NCBI GenBank assembly: GCA_020148085.1
Contig: JAHCRD010000012.1
Location: forward strand, 1-10,571
Direction: 5' to 3'
Source: Patescibacteria group bacterium
GTDB taxonomy: Bacteria > Patescibacteriota > Minisyncoccia > Minisyncoccales > CG1-02-41-26
Length of the DNA stretch: 10,571 bases
Shown here: in pieces, positions 1 to 6,334 of the stretch
Layout: each line of letters begins with the position of its first letter
Position numbering within the stretch: position 1 is the stretch's first letter
Translations under genes and position numbers: made by a program
Notes under the pieces: model-generated
Seen by the model: only the letters and a program-made list of their open reading frames with translations
Database searches by the model: none
Told to the model about the DNA's origin: nothing

Positions 1-1
1 A

Positions 2-586
2 AGGCAAGATCCAGACATTATTATGGTTGGAGAAATCCGAGACGAAGAAACTGCGGCTTTAGCTACCCATGCGGCCTTAACTGGCCACATAGTTTTATCA
101 ACATTACACACCTCCAATGTTTCCGCCGTCATTCCAAGATTAATCGATATGAAGGTGAAACAATTTTTAATTCCTCCGACCTTGAGTTTGGCAGTGAGCC
201 AGAGGTTGGTCCGTGTTCTTTGTCCTTTTTGTAAAAAGAAAGTTAGAGCCCAGGGAGAATCTAAAGAGTATCTCTTTAAAAAAATCAAAAATTTACCGGA
301 AAAAGTGACTGGAAAAATTAAACTTACCAGAGACATTTATATTTATCAGCCAAAAGGTTGTAAAAAATGTAATTTCAAGGGATATTCAGGGAGAGCTGGG
401 GTTTTTGAGGTTATAAAAATGACTGATAGTTTAGCTGAAATAACTACCAGAAATCCAACAGAAAGGGAAATTTTAAAAGAGGGAAGAGCTCAGGAGATGA
501 TTACTATGGAAGAAGATGGAGTGTTGAAGGTTTTGAAGGGAATTACTTCTTTGGAAGAGATAATGAGAGTGGCCGAGGAGAAGTAA
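2..586 (+). CDS. pilB: Type IV pilus extension ATPase PilB/GspE, C-terminal part (5' end outside window)
   Basis: The reading frame is open from base 2, so this is the last 194 residues of a larger hexameric secretion ATPase that powers pilus extension at the cytoplasmic face of the membrane. Visible motifs are the Walker B region (DPDIIMVGEIRD, fragment residues 3-14) and the His box (TGHIVLSTLHTSN, about 27-39). Two cysteine pairs (C74/C77 and C120/C123) form the zinc-binding tetracysteine typical of PilB and GspE and absent from PilT. The Walker A motif and N-terminal domains lie upstream of the window. The gene ends with TAA four bases before the response-regulator start, and its GAGGAG near the end could serve that next gene as a ribosome binding site. 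Assignment to PilB rather than GspE rests on the neighbouring pilT, pilC and pilins. The family assignment is firm. Confidence 0.95.
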   Translation, partial: RQDPDIIMVGEIRDEETAALATHAALTGHIVLSTLHTSNVSAVIPRLIDMKVKQFLIPPTLSLAVSQRLVRVLCPFCKKKVRAQGESKEYLFKKIKNLPEKVTGKIKLTRDIYIYQPKGCKKCNFKGYSGRAGVFEVIKMTDSLAEITTRNPTEREILKEGRAQEMITMEEDGVLKVLKGITSLEEIMRVAEEK

Positions 587-590
587 ATCT

Positions 591-956
591 ATGAAATCTG
601 TACTTTTAGTTGAAGATAACCCGTTTTTAACAGATATTTATAGCCAAAAATTGGAAAGAGCTGGATTCAAGATTTAGGTAGTCGAAAATGGGGAGAGGGC
701 CCTCCGAGTCCTTCAGCAGAAAAAGCCCGATCTTTTAATTTTGGACATTGTCTTACCTGGAATCGAGGGGTGGGAGATTCCGAAGAAAATAAAAAAAGAC
801 CCCCATCTTTCTGACTTAAAAATCATAGTTCTGAGTAATTTGGGTCAGAAGAAAGAAGTAGAGAAAGGGTTGAAATTAGGAGCTGATAAATATTTAATAA
901 AAGCCCATTTTACTCCGACCGAGATAGTAAAAGAAATTAAAAAAGTAATCAAGTAG
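591..956 (+). pseudogene. CheY-like single-domain response regulator interrupted by in-frame TAG
   Basis: Reading from ATG 591 gives 28 codons, a TAG at 675-677, then 92 more open codons in the same frame to TAG 954-956. Read through, the product is a 121-residue receiver domain of normal length. It has the acidic pair E8/D9 (VEDN), phosphoacceptor D52 (LILDIVLPG), S82 in the switch position and K104 (YLIKA). No output domain is present, so it would act by protein contact like CheY. Its place between pilB and pilT suggests control of pilus extension or retraction (inference). Truncation at residue 28 removes the phosphorylation site. The only downstream in-frame start that keeps D52 is a TTG at 741, which would lose the first two strands and the acidic pair, so it is unlikely to give a working protein. 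There is no frameshift and the rest is well conserved, so this is a recent mutation or a base error. Confidence 0.85.
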
Positions 957-967
957 AAATCAATATT

Positions 968-2038
968 ATGAAACTCGCTAACGAACTTAAAAAATTTTTA
1001 GAAATTGCTATTGAAATAAATGCTTCGGATTTACATATCTCTTGTGGCCACCGCCCTTTTTTGAGAATATCCAGAACCTTAATTGAGGTTAAAAAGGAGA
1101 AAATAATTACTCCGGAAGATTCCGAGAGTTTCGCTTTTAATTTAATGAATGACTTTCAGCAAGAGAAGTTTTTAAAAGAAAAAGAAATAGATTTCGCTTT
1201 CAATTTTGAGGGAAAAGCCAGATTTAGAGTGAATATCTTTTACCAAAGGCAAAAAATAAGTATTGCTTTAAGACTTATTCCTTCAAAGATCAAAACTATT
1301 GAAGAATTAAATCTTCCTCCGGTTTTACACAAATTTAGTCAAGCCTACCAAGGGTTTGTTTTAATTACTGGCGCTTCTTCTCAGGGGAAATCTACCACCC
1401 TAGCTGCTTTAATTGATGAAATAAATCATACAAGGAGAGCGCATATAATTACCATTGAAGACCCCATTGAATATGTTTTTGAAGACGATAAATGCCTAAT
1501 TAACCAAAGAGAAGTTGGGAAAGATACTCCAACGTTTGCCGGTGCTTTAAGATCCACTTTGAGAGAAGATCCAGATGTGATTATGGTAGGTGAGATGAGG
1601 GACCTTGAGACAATAGCGATCGCCATAACCGCAGCCGAGACTGGTCATTTAGTCTTTGCCACTTTGCATACAAATTCTGCTGACCAAACTATCCATCGAG
1701 TGATTGATGTCTTTCCTCCATATCAGCAAAATCAGATTAGGGCTCAATTATCAGGGTCATTGTTAGGAGTGGTTTCTCAAAGACTATTGCCCTCAATTAA
1801 AGGAGGGCTCCGACCTGCTTGTGAAATTATGTTTTCTAACTCAGCGATAGCTAATTTAATCCGGGAAAACAAAATTCACGAAATCCCCTCGGTTATTGAA
1901 ACTTCAGCAGAAATAGGAATGATCCCCCTTAACAAATCCTTAGGGAATCTGGTGAAGGAAAAAGAAATTTCCAGAGAGACCGCTCTAAAATATTCCTTTA
2001 GTCCTAAAGATTTAAAAGCTCGACTTGAGAAAACGTGA
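968..2038 (+). CDS. pilT: Type IV pilus retraction ATPase PilT
   Basis: This encodes a 356-residue hexameric ATPase of the length usual for PilT, which depolymerises pilin from the fibre base and drives twitching and DNA uptake. An N-terminal PAS-like domain covers about residues 1-110. The Walker A is GASSQGKST (135-143), a variant of the common GPTGSGKST. The Asp box is at ITIEDPIEYVF (161-171), with E164 the likely catalytic acid. Walker B is DPDVIMVGEMRD (201-212), and the His box is around TGHLVFATLHT (225-235). The sequence AIANLIRE (293-300) matches the AIRNLIRE retraction motif that separates PilT from PilB, and there is no tetracysteine. The start ATG has no recognisable Shine-Dalgarno. 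The TGA stop overlaps the GTG start of pilC (GTGA), pointing to translational coupling. Confidence 0.95.
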   Translation: MKLANELKKFLEIAIEINASDLHISCGHRPFLRISRTLIEVKKEKIITPEDSESFAFNLMNDFQQEKFLKEKEIDFAFNFEGKARFRVNIFYQRQKISIALRLIPSKIKTIEELNLPPVLHKFSQAYQGFVLITGASSQGKSTTLAALIDEINHTRRAHIITIEDPIEYVFEDDKCLINQREVGKDTPTFAGALRSTLREDPDVIMVGEMRDLETIAIAITAAETGHLVFATLHTNSADQTIHRVIDVFPPYQQNQIRAQLSGSLLGVVSQRLLPSIKGGLRPACEIMFSNSAIANLIRENKIHEIPSVIETSAEIGMIPLNKSLGNLVKEKEISRETALKYSFSPKDLKARLEKT

Positions 2039-3255
2039 GATTTACCTACAAAGCCAGAACCAAAGAAGGAAAAATGCAGAGAGGAACTATTGAGGCTTCT
2101 TCCCGTAAAGCCTGTCTTAATATTTTGGAAAAATATGGATTTTATGTAACTTTCTTGAAAGAAACGGGAAAAGGAGGATTTTTGATGGGAAGGATTTCTT
2201 TAAGAAGAATCTCTCCTAAAGATATTGTAGCCTTTAGTCGCCAATTTTCAGTAATGCTAAAATCTGCCATTCCCCCGGTTGAGGCATTGCGAGCCCAGGT
2301 GGCTCAAACTGAAAACCCGGATTTTCGAGAAAAAATTTTGAAAATGGCAGAAGTGGTGGAGACCGGAAGCACCCTCTCCCAAGCATTCTCTCTATATCAC
2401 CCAGAAATTTTTGACCCATTTTTTGTAAATATAGTCAAATCGGGAGAGGCTACCGGGAAGGTAGCTGACTCTCTGACTTACTTAGCTGACCATTTAGAAA
2501 GAGAATACAATCTTTCGCAGAAAATAAGGGGAGCTATGATTTATCCCGGCTTTGTCATTGTGGTTTTTATTGCCGCCTTCTTTTTAGTAACTTTTTTTAT
2601 TATCCCAAGATTGATTGAAGTCTTAGAGGCCTTTGGAGGAAAACTTCCCTTATCAACAAGATTGATGATTTCTCTATCTGAGTTTGTCAGAAAAGGAGGA
2701 TGGATTCTTATCTTTTTGATATTTGGAGCTTTGTTTTTTCTTCCTCAATATTTGAAGAGAGCTGAGAGGAGCAAAAAATTTTATGATAGGGTATCTTTGA
2801 AAATACCAATTCTGGGAGATTTTTATAAAAAAATTTATCTTGTCCAGTTTTGTGAAAATCTTTCAGTTTTAATTCGAGCAGGACTTCCAATCACCCAGGC
2901 CTTGAAAATCACCGAAGGAATAATAGGGAGCGTGGTTTACAAAAAAATTATCAGAGAGACCCAGGAGAGGGTAGCTCGGGGGGAGAGGATAAGTTCGGTC
3001 CTCAGCCAATATCCAGAACAAATTCCCACTTTTGTCACCCAGATGACTTCAACTGGAGAGGAAACCGGAAGATTAGAGCAAACTTTGATGAATGTAGTTG
3101 ACTTCTATCGAGCAGAAATAGAAAGAACCACTGATAATCTGACAAGTATTTTAGAACCAATTTTAATTGTGGTTTTAGGAGTTGGAATAGGAATATTAGC
3201 AGTTTCAGTTTTTATTCCTTTGTTTAGAATGGGATTTGGGGGAGTTGGAATGTAA
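2035..3255 (+). CDS. pilC: Type IV pilus inner-membrane platform protein PilC (GspF family)
   Basis: A 406-residue polytopic protein that forms the platform turned by PilB and PilT. It has two T2SSF cytoplasmic domains, about residues 65-190 and 268-390, each with the family pattern: FSRQFSVMLKSAIPPVEAL in the first, FCENLSVLIRAGLPITQAL in the second, and an SGEATGK / TGEETGR turn in each. Hydrophobic segments lie at about 170-192, 222-240 and 372-396. The N-terminus (MRFTYKARTKEGK) is typical and supports the GTG start at 2035, which overlaps the pilT stop. The length matches the usual PilC/GspF size of about 400. It closes the motor gene cluster and is followed by a 164-bp gap with promoter-like sequence. 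Confidence 0.95.
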   Translation: MRFTYKARTKEGKMQRGTIEASSRKACLNILEKYGFYVTFLKETGKGGFLMGRISLRRISPKDIVAFSRQFSVMLKSAIPPVEALRAQVAQTENPDFREKILKMAEVVETGSTLSQAFSLYHPEIFDPFFVNIVKSGEATGKVADSLTYLADHLEREYNLSQKIRGAMIYPGFVIVVFIAAFFLVTFFIIPRLIEVLEAFGGKLPLSTRLMISLSEFVRKGGWILIFLIFGALFFLPQYLKRAERSKKFYDRVSLKIPILGDFYKKIYLVQFCENLSVLIRAGLPITQALKITEGIIGSVVYKKIIRETQERVARGERISSVLSQYPEQIPTFVTQMTSTGEETGRLEQTLMNVVDFYRAEIERTTDNLTSILEPILIVVLGVGIGILAVSVFIPLFRMGFGGVGM

Positions 3256-3323
3256 AAATCAAATCCTAGCCCCTGCTCTCTTTCTTGTGAGGCAGTAAAT
3301 AACTGTAGCTGTGAATAAACAAC

Positions 3324-3403
3324 TTGACTTCCCTTTTTAAGTGGTAGAAAATAATATATAATAAAGTAAAAACAAAAAGGTCGATTTAGAGAAAATCTAT
3401 AAT
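3324..3403 (+). promoter_or_regulatory. Candidate promoter region of the major pilin gene
   Basis: The 164-bp gap between pilC and the pilin gene carries TTGACT (3324-3329), a perfect TATAAT (3357-3362) and a second perfect TATAAT (3398-3403). The first pair is spaced 27 bp, too wide for a normal sigma70 promoter. TTGACT can instead pair with a weaker GAAAAT at 3347-3352 (17 bp), or TATAAT 3357 with a weak T-rich -35. The 3398 hexamer would start transcription about 10 nt before ATG 3420. The region is very AT-rich, so chance matches are likely. That a promoter exists here is plausible; which elements are used cannot be decided by eye. Confidence 0.45.
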
Positions 3404-3419
3404 TATTCGTGATAGAAAA

Positions 3420-3884
3420 ATGAAATCACAAAAATCAAAGGGTTTCACCCTAATTGAATTATTGGTAGTTATTGCTATTATTGGAATTTTAGCTTCGATT
3501 GTGCTTGTCTCATTCCCAGGAGCTACCAAGAAAGCAAAGGACTCAAGGATTGTTGGTGCTATTGGTCAGGGAAGAACCGTGATGACTTATGTTTACGCTA
3601 ATGACGGAGACTATGATGACTTCAGTTGTTCTCATGTAGATATGGTCACTCTTTGTACTGAGATTGCAAACAATCATCCTACTTCGGGAACGAACCCAAC
3701 TATTGCCAAAGATGCTGCAAGCGATTCTACAGCAGCTTGTATTTATTCTTTGTTGAATGCTAAAGCAAATTATTGGTATTGCTCCGATAGTACTGGAGTT
3801 GCTGGTTTTACTACGACTGATCCGGGCGGAACAGGATATTGCGTAGATGGAACAAGTGCTGTTTGCCCAACTGTTACTAGTTAA
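3420..3884 (+). CDS. Type IV pilin, probable major subunit
   Basis: A 154-residue prepilin with a short basic leader (MKSQKSKG) and a class III cleavage site G8|F9, followed by TLIELLVVIAIIGILASIVLV with the conserved Glu at mature position 5 (E13). The mature protein is 146 residues. The hydrophobic N-terminal helix is followed by a globular domain rich in Gly, Thr, Ser and Asp. Six cysteines (C70, C79, C107, C121, C141, C149) allow up to three disulfides, with a C-terminal loop between C121 and C141. It has its own upstream promoter-like region and its own terminator, unlike the other pilin genes, which suggests separate high-level expression as the main fibre subunit (inference). No Shine-Dalgarno precedes the ATG. 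The gene is PilA-like, but I give no symbol because the globular domain is not recognisable by eye. Confidence 0.9.
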   Translation: MKSQKSKGFTLIELLVVIAIIGILASIVLVSFPGATKKAKDSRIVGAIGQGRTVMTYVYANDGDYDDFSCSHVDMVTLCTEIANNHPTSGTNPTIAKDAASDSTAACIYSLLNAKANYWYCSDSTGVAGFTTTDPGGTGYCVDGTSAVCPTVTS

Positions 3885-3908
3885 TATTGATTGACAAATT
3901 TTACTTTG

Positions 3909-3944
3909 CCTTCACACCAAATTCTGGTGTGAAGGTTTATTTTT
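3909..3944 (+). terminator. Intrinsic terminator after the pilin gene
   Basis: A perfect 11-bp stem, CCTTCACACCA (3909-3919) pairing with TGGTGTGAAGG (3925-3935), has a 5-nt AATTC loop and is followed at once by TTTATTTTT (3936-3944). It lies 25 nt after the pilin stop and 15 nt before the pilD start. It should end the monocistronic pilin transcript. Confidence 0.9.
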
Positions 3945-3952
3945 GATACAAT
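3944..3952 (+). promoter_or_regulatory. Extended -10 promoter for pilD, predicted leaderless
   Basis: TGATACAAT (TG at 3944-3945, TACAAT at 3947-3952) is an extended -10 box. The pilD ATG begins at 3959, six bases after the hexamer, where the transcription start is expected, so the mRNA would have little or no leader. No convincing -35 is seen: the region holds the terminator stem, and the TTGACA at 3891-3896 is 50 bp away. The element touches the last base of the terminator T-tract. Confidence 0.6.
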
Positions 3953-3958
3953 AAAGTA

Positions 3959-4717
3959 ATGAATTTAAGTTTTTATTTAATTGTTTTTATTTTTGGGGCC
4001 TGTGTTGGCAGTTTTTTGAATTGTCTAATTTATCGATTGAGAGAAAAAGAAAGTTTTCTTTCTGGTCGTTCTTTTTGTCCAAAGTGTCGCCATAAATTAG
4101 GTTTTTTTGATTTAATTCCAATTTTGAGTTTTATCTTTTTGAAAGGAAAATGTAGGTATTGTAGTAAGAGAATATCTTTGCAGTACCCAATGGTCGAAAT
4201 AGCTACAGGTGGAGTATTTCTCCTAATTTTCAATTTTCAAAATTTTACTACTACTCTTTATTTATTAATAATCAGCTGTTTTTTAATCATAATTTTCGTT
4301 TACGACTTAAAGCACTATATTATTCCCGATAAAATAATTTACCCCGCAATTGTAATAACTTTTCTTTATCGAGTAATTTTCAATTTTCAAACTTCTAATC
4401 TCTATTCCTCGATTCTAAGTGCCCTTGCTGCTTCAGGTTTTTTCTTTTTAATCTGGCTGGTATCCCGAGGAAAGTGGATGGGATTAGGGGATGCAAAGTT
4501 AGCATTTTTTATGGGGCTTTTTTTAGGATATCCTCAAATTTTACCAGCCTTGTTTTCAGCTTTTTTAATCGGTGCTATAATAGGATTAGGATTAATAGCT
4601 TTTGGGAAAAAGAGCTTAAAGAGTCAAGTCCCTTTCGGACCATTCCTTGTGGCAGGGAGCTTCATTGCCTTGTTCTGGGGAGAACAGATAATTAGATGGT
4701 ACATTAATTCTGTGTAG
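3959..4717 (+). CDS. pilD: Prepilin leader peptidase / N-methyltransferase PilD
   Basis: A 252-residue polytopic aspartic protease (A24 family) that cleaves prepilin leaders and may N-methylate the new N-terminus. The N-terminal part has GSFLNCLIYRL (17-27) and two cysteine pairs (CPKC 40-43, CRYC 65-68), the zinc-binding module of bifunctional PilD enzymes. Catalytic aspartates are D116 in the YDLKHYIIPD segment and D178 in GLGDAK. VPFGPFL (214-220) is the conserved C-terminal motif. About seven to eight hydrophobic segments are visible. It is expected to process the five pilin-like products encoded in this window. The ATG start fits the expected N-terminal membrane helix and directly follows an extended -10, with no room for a Shine-Dalgarno. 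It ends in TAG. Confidence 0.95.
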   Translation: MNLSFYLIVFIFGACVGSFLNCLIYRLREKESFLSGRSFCPKCRHKLGFFDLIPILSFIFLKGKCRYCSKRISLQYPMVEIATGGVFLLIFNFQNFTTTLYLLIISCFLIIIFVYDLKHYIIPDKIIYPAIVITFLYRVIFNFQTSNLYSSILSALAASGFFFLIWLVSRGKWMGLGDAKLAFFMGLFLGYPQILPALFSAFLIGAIIGLGLIAFGKKSLKSQVPFGPFLVAGSFIALFWGEQIIRWYINSV

Positions 4718-4720
4718 TAC

Positions 4721-4825
4721 CCCAAATTATCAATTTTCAATGACCAATTATCAATGAATTTTCAATTAATCAATTATCAAACGTTTGAAAATTGAAAATT
4801 GGGATTTGATTGAAAATTGAAAATT
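4721..4825. repeat. AT-rich nested inverted and direct repeat cluster
   Basis: The 113-bp gap between pilD and the next pilin gene is built from variants of CAATTTTCAA and its complement TTGAAAATTG. Bases 4721-4740 are complementary to 4785-4803 apart from one extra base and one mismatch. A perfect 12-bp palindrome, TCAAACGTTTGA (4777-4788), sits near the right arm. TGAAAATTGAAAATT occurs twice, at 4786-4800 and 4811-4825, 25 bp apart. The arms could form alternative hairpins in DNA or RNA. Function is unknown: a repeat of a dispersed family, a weak terminator, or a slippage-prone spacer are all possible. Confidence 0.75.
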
Positions 4826-4830
4826 ATTTT

Positions 4831-5346
4831 ATGAACAAAGGATTCACCTTAATTGAACTTATAGTAGTAATGTCTATTATTGCTATTCTCTCTTCAATTT
4901 TATTTTTAGGGACCAGAACAGAAGAGAAAAAGTTAGCCCTCCAAAGATCAGCTTATGTTTTAACCCAAGATTTAAGAGAGGTTCAGGAAATGGCGATGGG
5001 AGCGGGAGAGGTAGATTGTAATGGGAGTAATGCTAATAGTTTTGGCATTCACTTTAAAAGTGGTTGGGAAGGTTATTATATTCTCTTTGCCGATTGCAAT
5101 GACAACCAAAATTGGGACGGTAGTGATAAGGATAACCTCATCCGAAAAGTTGATTTAGAAAAAGGTGTGGAAATTTCTGATTTAGCACCTGCTTCCTCTT
5201 TCAGTGTCGTTTTTGATCCACCCGATCCAATTACTTATATAAACCAAAAAGATTGGGGAGAAGAGGCAGAAATAACTTTACAGTTTGATTCAGGAGATAC
5301 CAAAAAAATAAAAATAAACTCAGTTGGGAGAATAGAAATAGAATAA
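4831..5346 (+). CDS. Minor pilin, FimU/GspH-like
   Basis: A 171-residue prepilin. I start it at ATG 4831, because MNKG|FTLIELIVVMSI gives a normal short leader and site G4|F5 with Glu at mature position 5 (E9). The longer in-frame TTG at 4810 lies inside the repeat cluster. After the hydrophobic helix comes a segment like the GspH/FimT region (LALQRSAYVLTQDLREVQEMAM, about 35-56), then a beta-rich domain. The C-terminus (ITLQFDSG... then GRIEIE) is like the final strands of GspH-type pseudopilins. Two cysteines, C63 and C89, could pair. It is the first of four consecutive minor pilin genes ordered like H-I-J-K, so it probably belongs to the initiating tip complex. No Shine-Dalgarno is seen. 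Confidence 0.8.
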   Translation: MNKGFTLIELIVVMSIIAILSSILFLGTRTEEKKLALQRSAYVLTQDLREVQEMAMGAGEVDCNGSNANSFGIHFKSGWEGYYILFADCNDNQNWDGSDKDNLIRKVDLEKGVEISDLAPASSFSVVFDPPDPITYINQKDWGEEAEITLQFDSGDTKKIKINSVGRIEIE

Positions 5347-5349
5347 AAT

Positions 5350-5808
5350 ATGAATAAAGCTTTTACTTTAATTGAAGTAATAATAGCTATTTCTGTCTTT
5401 TTGATTGGAATTCTCGGAGTTTATGCGGTGATTCCAAGAATAATCTCCATTAGTTCAACTAACATCTCCAGATTTATTGCTTCGCAACTTGGAAGAGAGG
5501 GAATTGAGATAGTCAGAAACATTAGAGATTCAAATGCCTTGAAAGGAAATGATTTTGATGATGGCTTGAACAATGGGGATTGGAGAGTCCAATATAACAG
5601 AGATTTCTTACTCTCTTTCGCCGAGATACCTTTAAAGATTGATGGAAACGGATTTTACAATTATGATAGTGGTTCTCTGACTAATTTTAAAAGAAAAGTC
5701 ATTCTTTCCCATCCAGGCACTGACAATTTAAATGTTAAAGTCGAAGTCAGTTGGCCCGGGGAAGGTTCACCTTTAGTGGTCGAAGAGATTTTATATAATT
5801 GGCGATAA
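5350..5808 (+). CDS. Minor pilin, PilV/GspI-like
   Basis: A 152-residue prepilin starting three bases after the previous stop. The leader is only MNKA, and the cleavage site is A4|F5 rather than G|F, with Glu at mature position 5 (E9) and the helix FTLIEVIIAISVFLIGILGV. The stretch around QLGREGIEIVRNIRDSN (46-62) is the typical post-helix segment of PilV/GspI-type proteins in these bacteria. A short beta domain follows, ending LYNWR. It has no cysteines. Position and sequence both fit the second component of an H-I-J-K tip complex. Alanine before the cleavage site is accepted by some PilD enzymes, so processing remains likely. Confidence 0.8.
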   Translation: MNKAFTLIEVIIAISVFLIGILGVYAVIPRIISISSTNISRFIASQLGREGIEIVRNIRDSNALKGNDFDDGLNNGDWRVQYNRDFLLSFAEIPLKIDGNGFYNYDSGSLTNFKRKVILSHPGTDNLNVKVEVSWPGEGSPLVVEEILYNWR

Positions 5809-5812
5809 TTTT

Positions 5813-6334
5813 ATGAAAAAAGGCTTTACTCTTATTGAGCTTTTGGTAACTATCACTATTTTTTCTATCGTTATCACTGGTTTTCTGGGACTTTTTGCTT
5901 CTGCCTTCAAAGAACAAAGAAAAAATTTAAATTTGCAATATCTTTTACAAAATACCTCTTATATCTCAGAATACATGAGCCGAGCTTTAAGAATGGCTAA
6001 AAAGGACATCAATGGAAATTGCATCACTCCCAAAGATAATTTTGCCCTTCTAACTCAAGATCATATAAAATTCTTAAATTATAACGAAGAATGCCAAGAA
6101 TTTTTTCTTGATGGGGAAGTATTAAAAGTAAGAAAATTAGGAATTACCCAACCTTTAACCTCTTCAAACCTTATTGTCGAGCGTTTGAAATTTGAAATTT
6201 CGGGAGAAACTCAGGAAGATACGCTTCAGCCGAAAGTGATTTTCAGTCTGAAAATAAAAAATAAAGAACTAGAACCCCAAGAATTAAACCTTCAGACTAC
6301 AATTTCTCAAAGAGATTTAGATGTTAGATATTAA
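5813..6334 (+). CDS. Minor pilin, PilW/GspJ-like
   Basis: A 173-residue prepilin with leader MKKG, site G4|F5 and Glu at mature position 5 (E9), followed by the helix FTLIELLVTITIFSIVITGF. A region like the GspJ/PilW family follows (LQNTSYISEYMSRALRMAKKD, about 45-65), then a beta domain with two cysteines (C70, C94) that may pair. The C-terminal LQTTISQR is of the kind that ends GspJ-like pseudopilins. The gene starts four bases after the previous stop and overlaps the next start by 14 bp, so the minor pilins are almost surely one transcript with coupled translation. No Shine-Dalgarno is present; TAATTTT precedes ATG. Confidence 0.8.
   Translation: MKKGFTLIELLVTITIFSIVITGFLGLFASAFKEQRKNLNLQYLLQNTSYISEYMSRALRMAKKDINGNCITPKDNFALLTQDHIKFLNYNEECQEFFLDGEVLKVRKLGITQPLTSSNLIVERLKFEISGETQEDTLQPKVIFSLKIKNKELEPQELNLQTTISQRDLDVRY

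Noticed and set aside
741..956. A separate 71-residue gene starting at TTG 741
   Set aside because: It is the tail of the interrupted receiver domain. It lacks the first strands and the acidic pair, and no ribosome binding site supports the TTG.
591..956. Stop-codon recoding as the explanation for the internal TAG
   Set aside because: The same gene and pilD end in TAG, and pilT, the PilX-like gene and rodA end in TGA, which fits a standard bacterial code. Recoding known in some CPR lineages involves TGA.
1426..1626. Minus-strand ORFs inside pilT, and similar ones inside pilC, ligA and rodA
   Set aside because: All are antisense shadows of conserved genes, with no recognisable family and no promoter evidence.
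3273..3295. Possible terminator hairpin after pilC (CTGC pairing with GCAG)
   Set aside because: The stem is short and bulged and no T-tract follows.
3891..3896. Perfect TTGACA just after the pilin stop
   Set aside because: No -10 is found 15-19 bp downstream, where the terminator stem lies, and the pilD -10 is 50 bp away. Probably chance or a relic.
4474..4695. 73-codon ORF overlapping pilD in another frame
   Set aside because: It is a shadow of the well-supported pilD frame, with no domain or signal.
4810..4830. Earlier TTG start for the FimU/GspH-like pilin
   Set aside because: ATG 4831 gives the standard short leader MNKG before the cleavage site; the TTG lies inside the repeat cluster.
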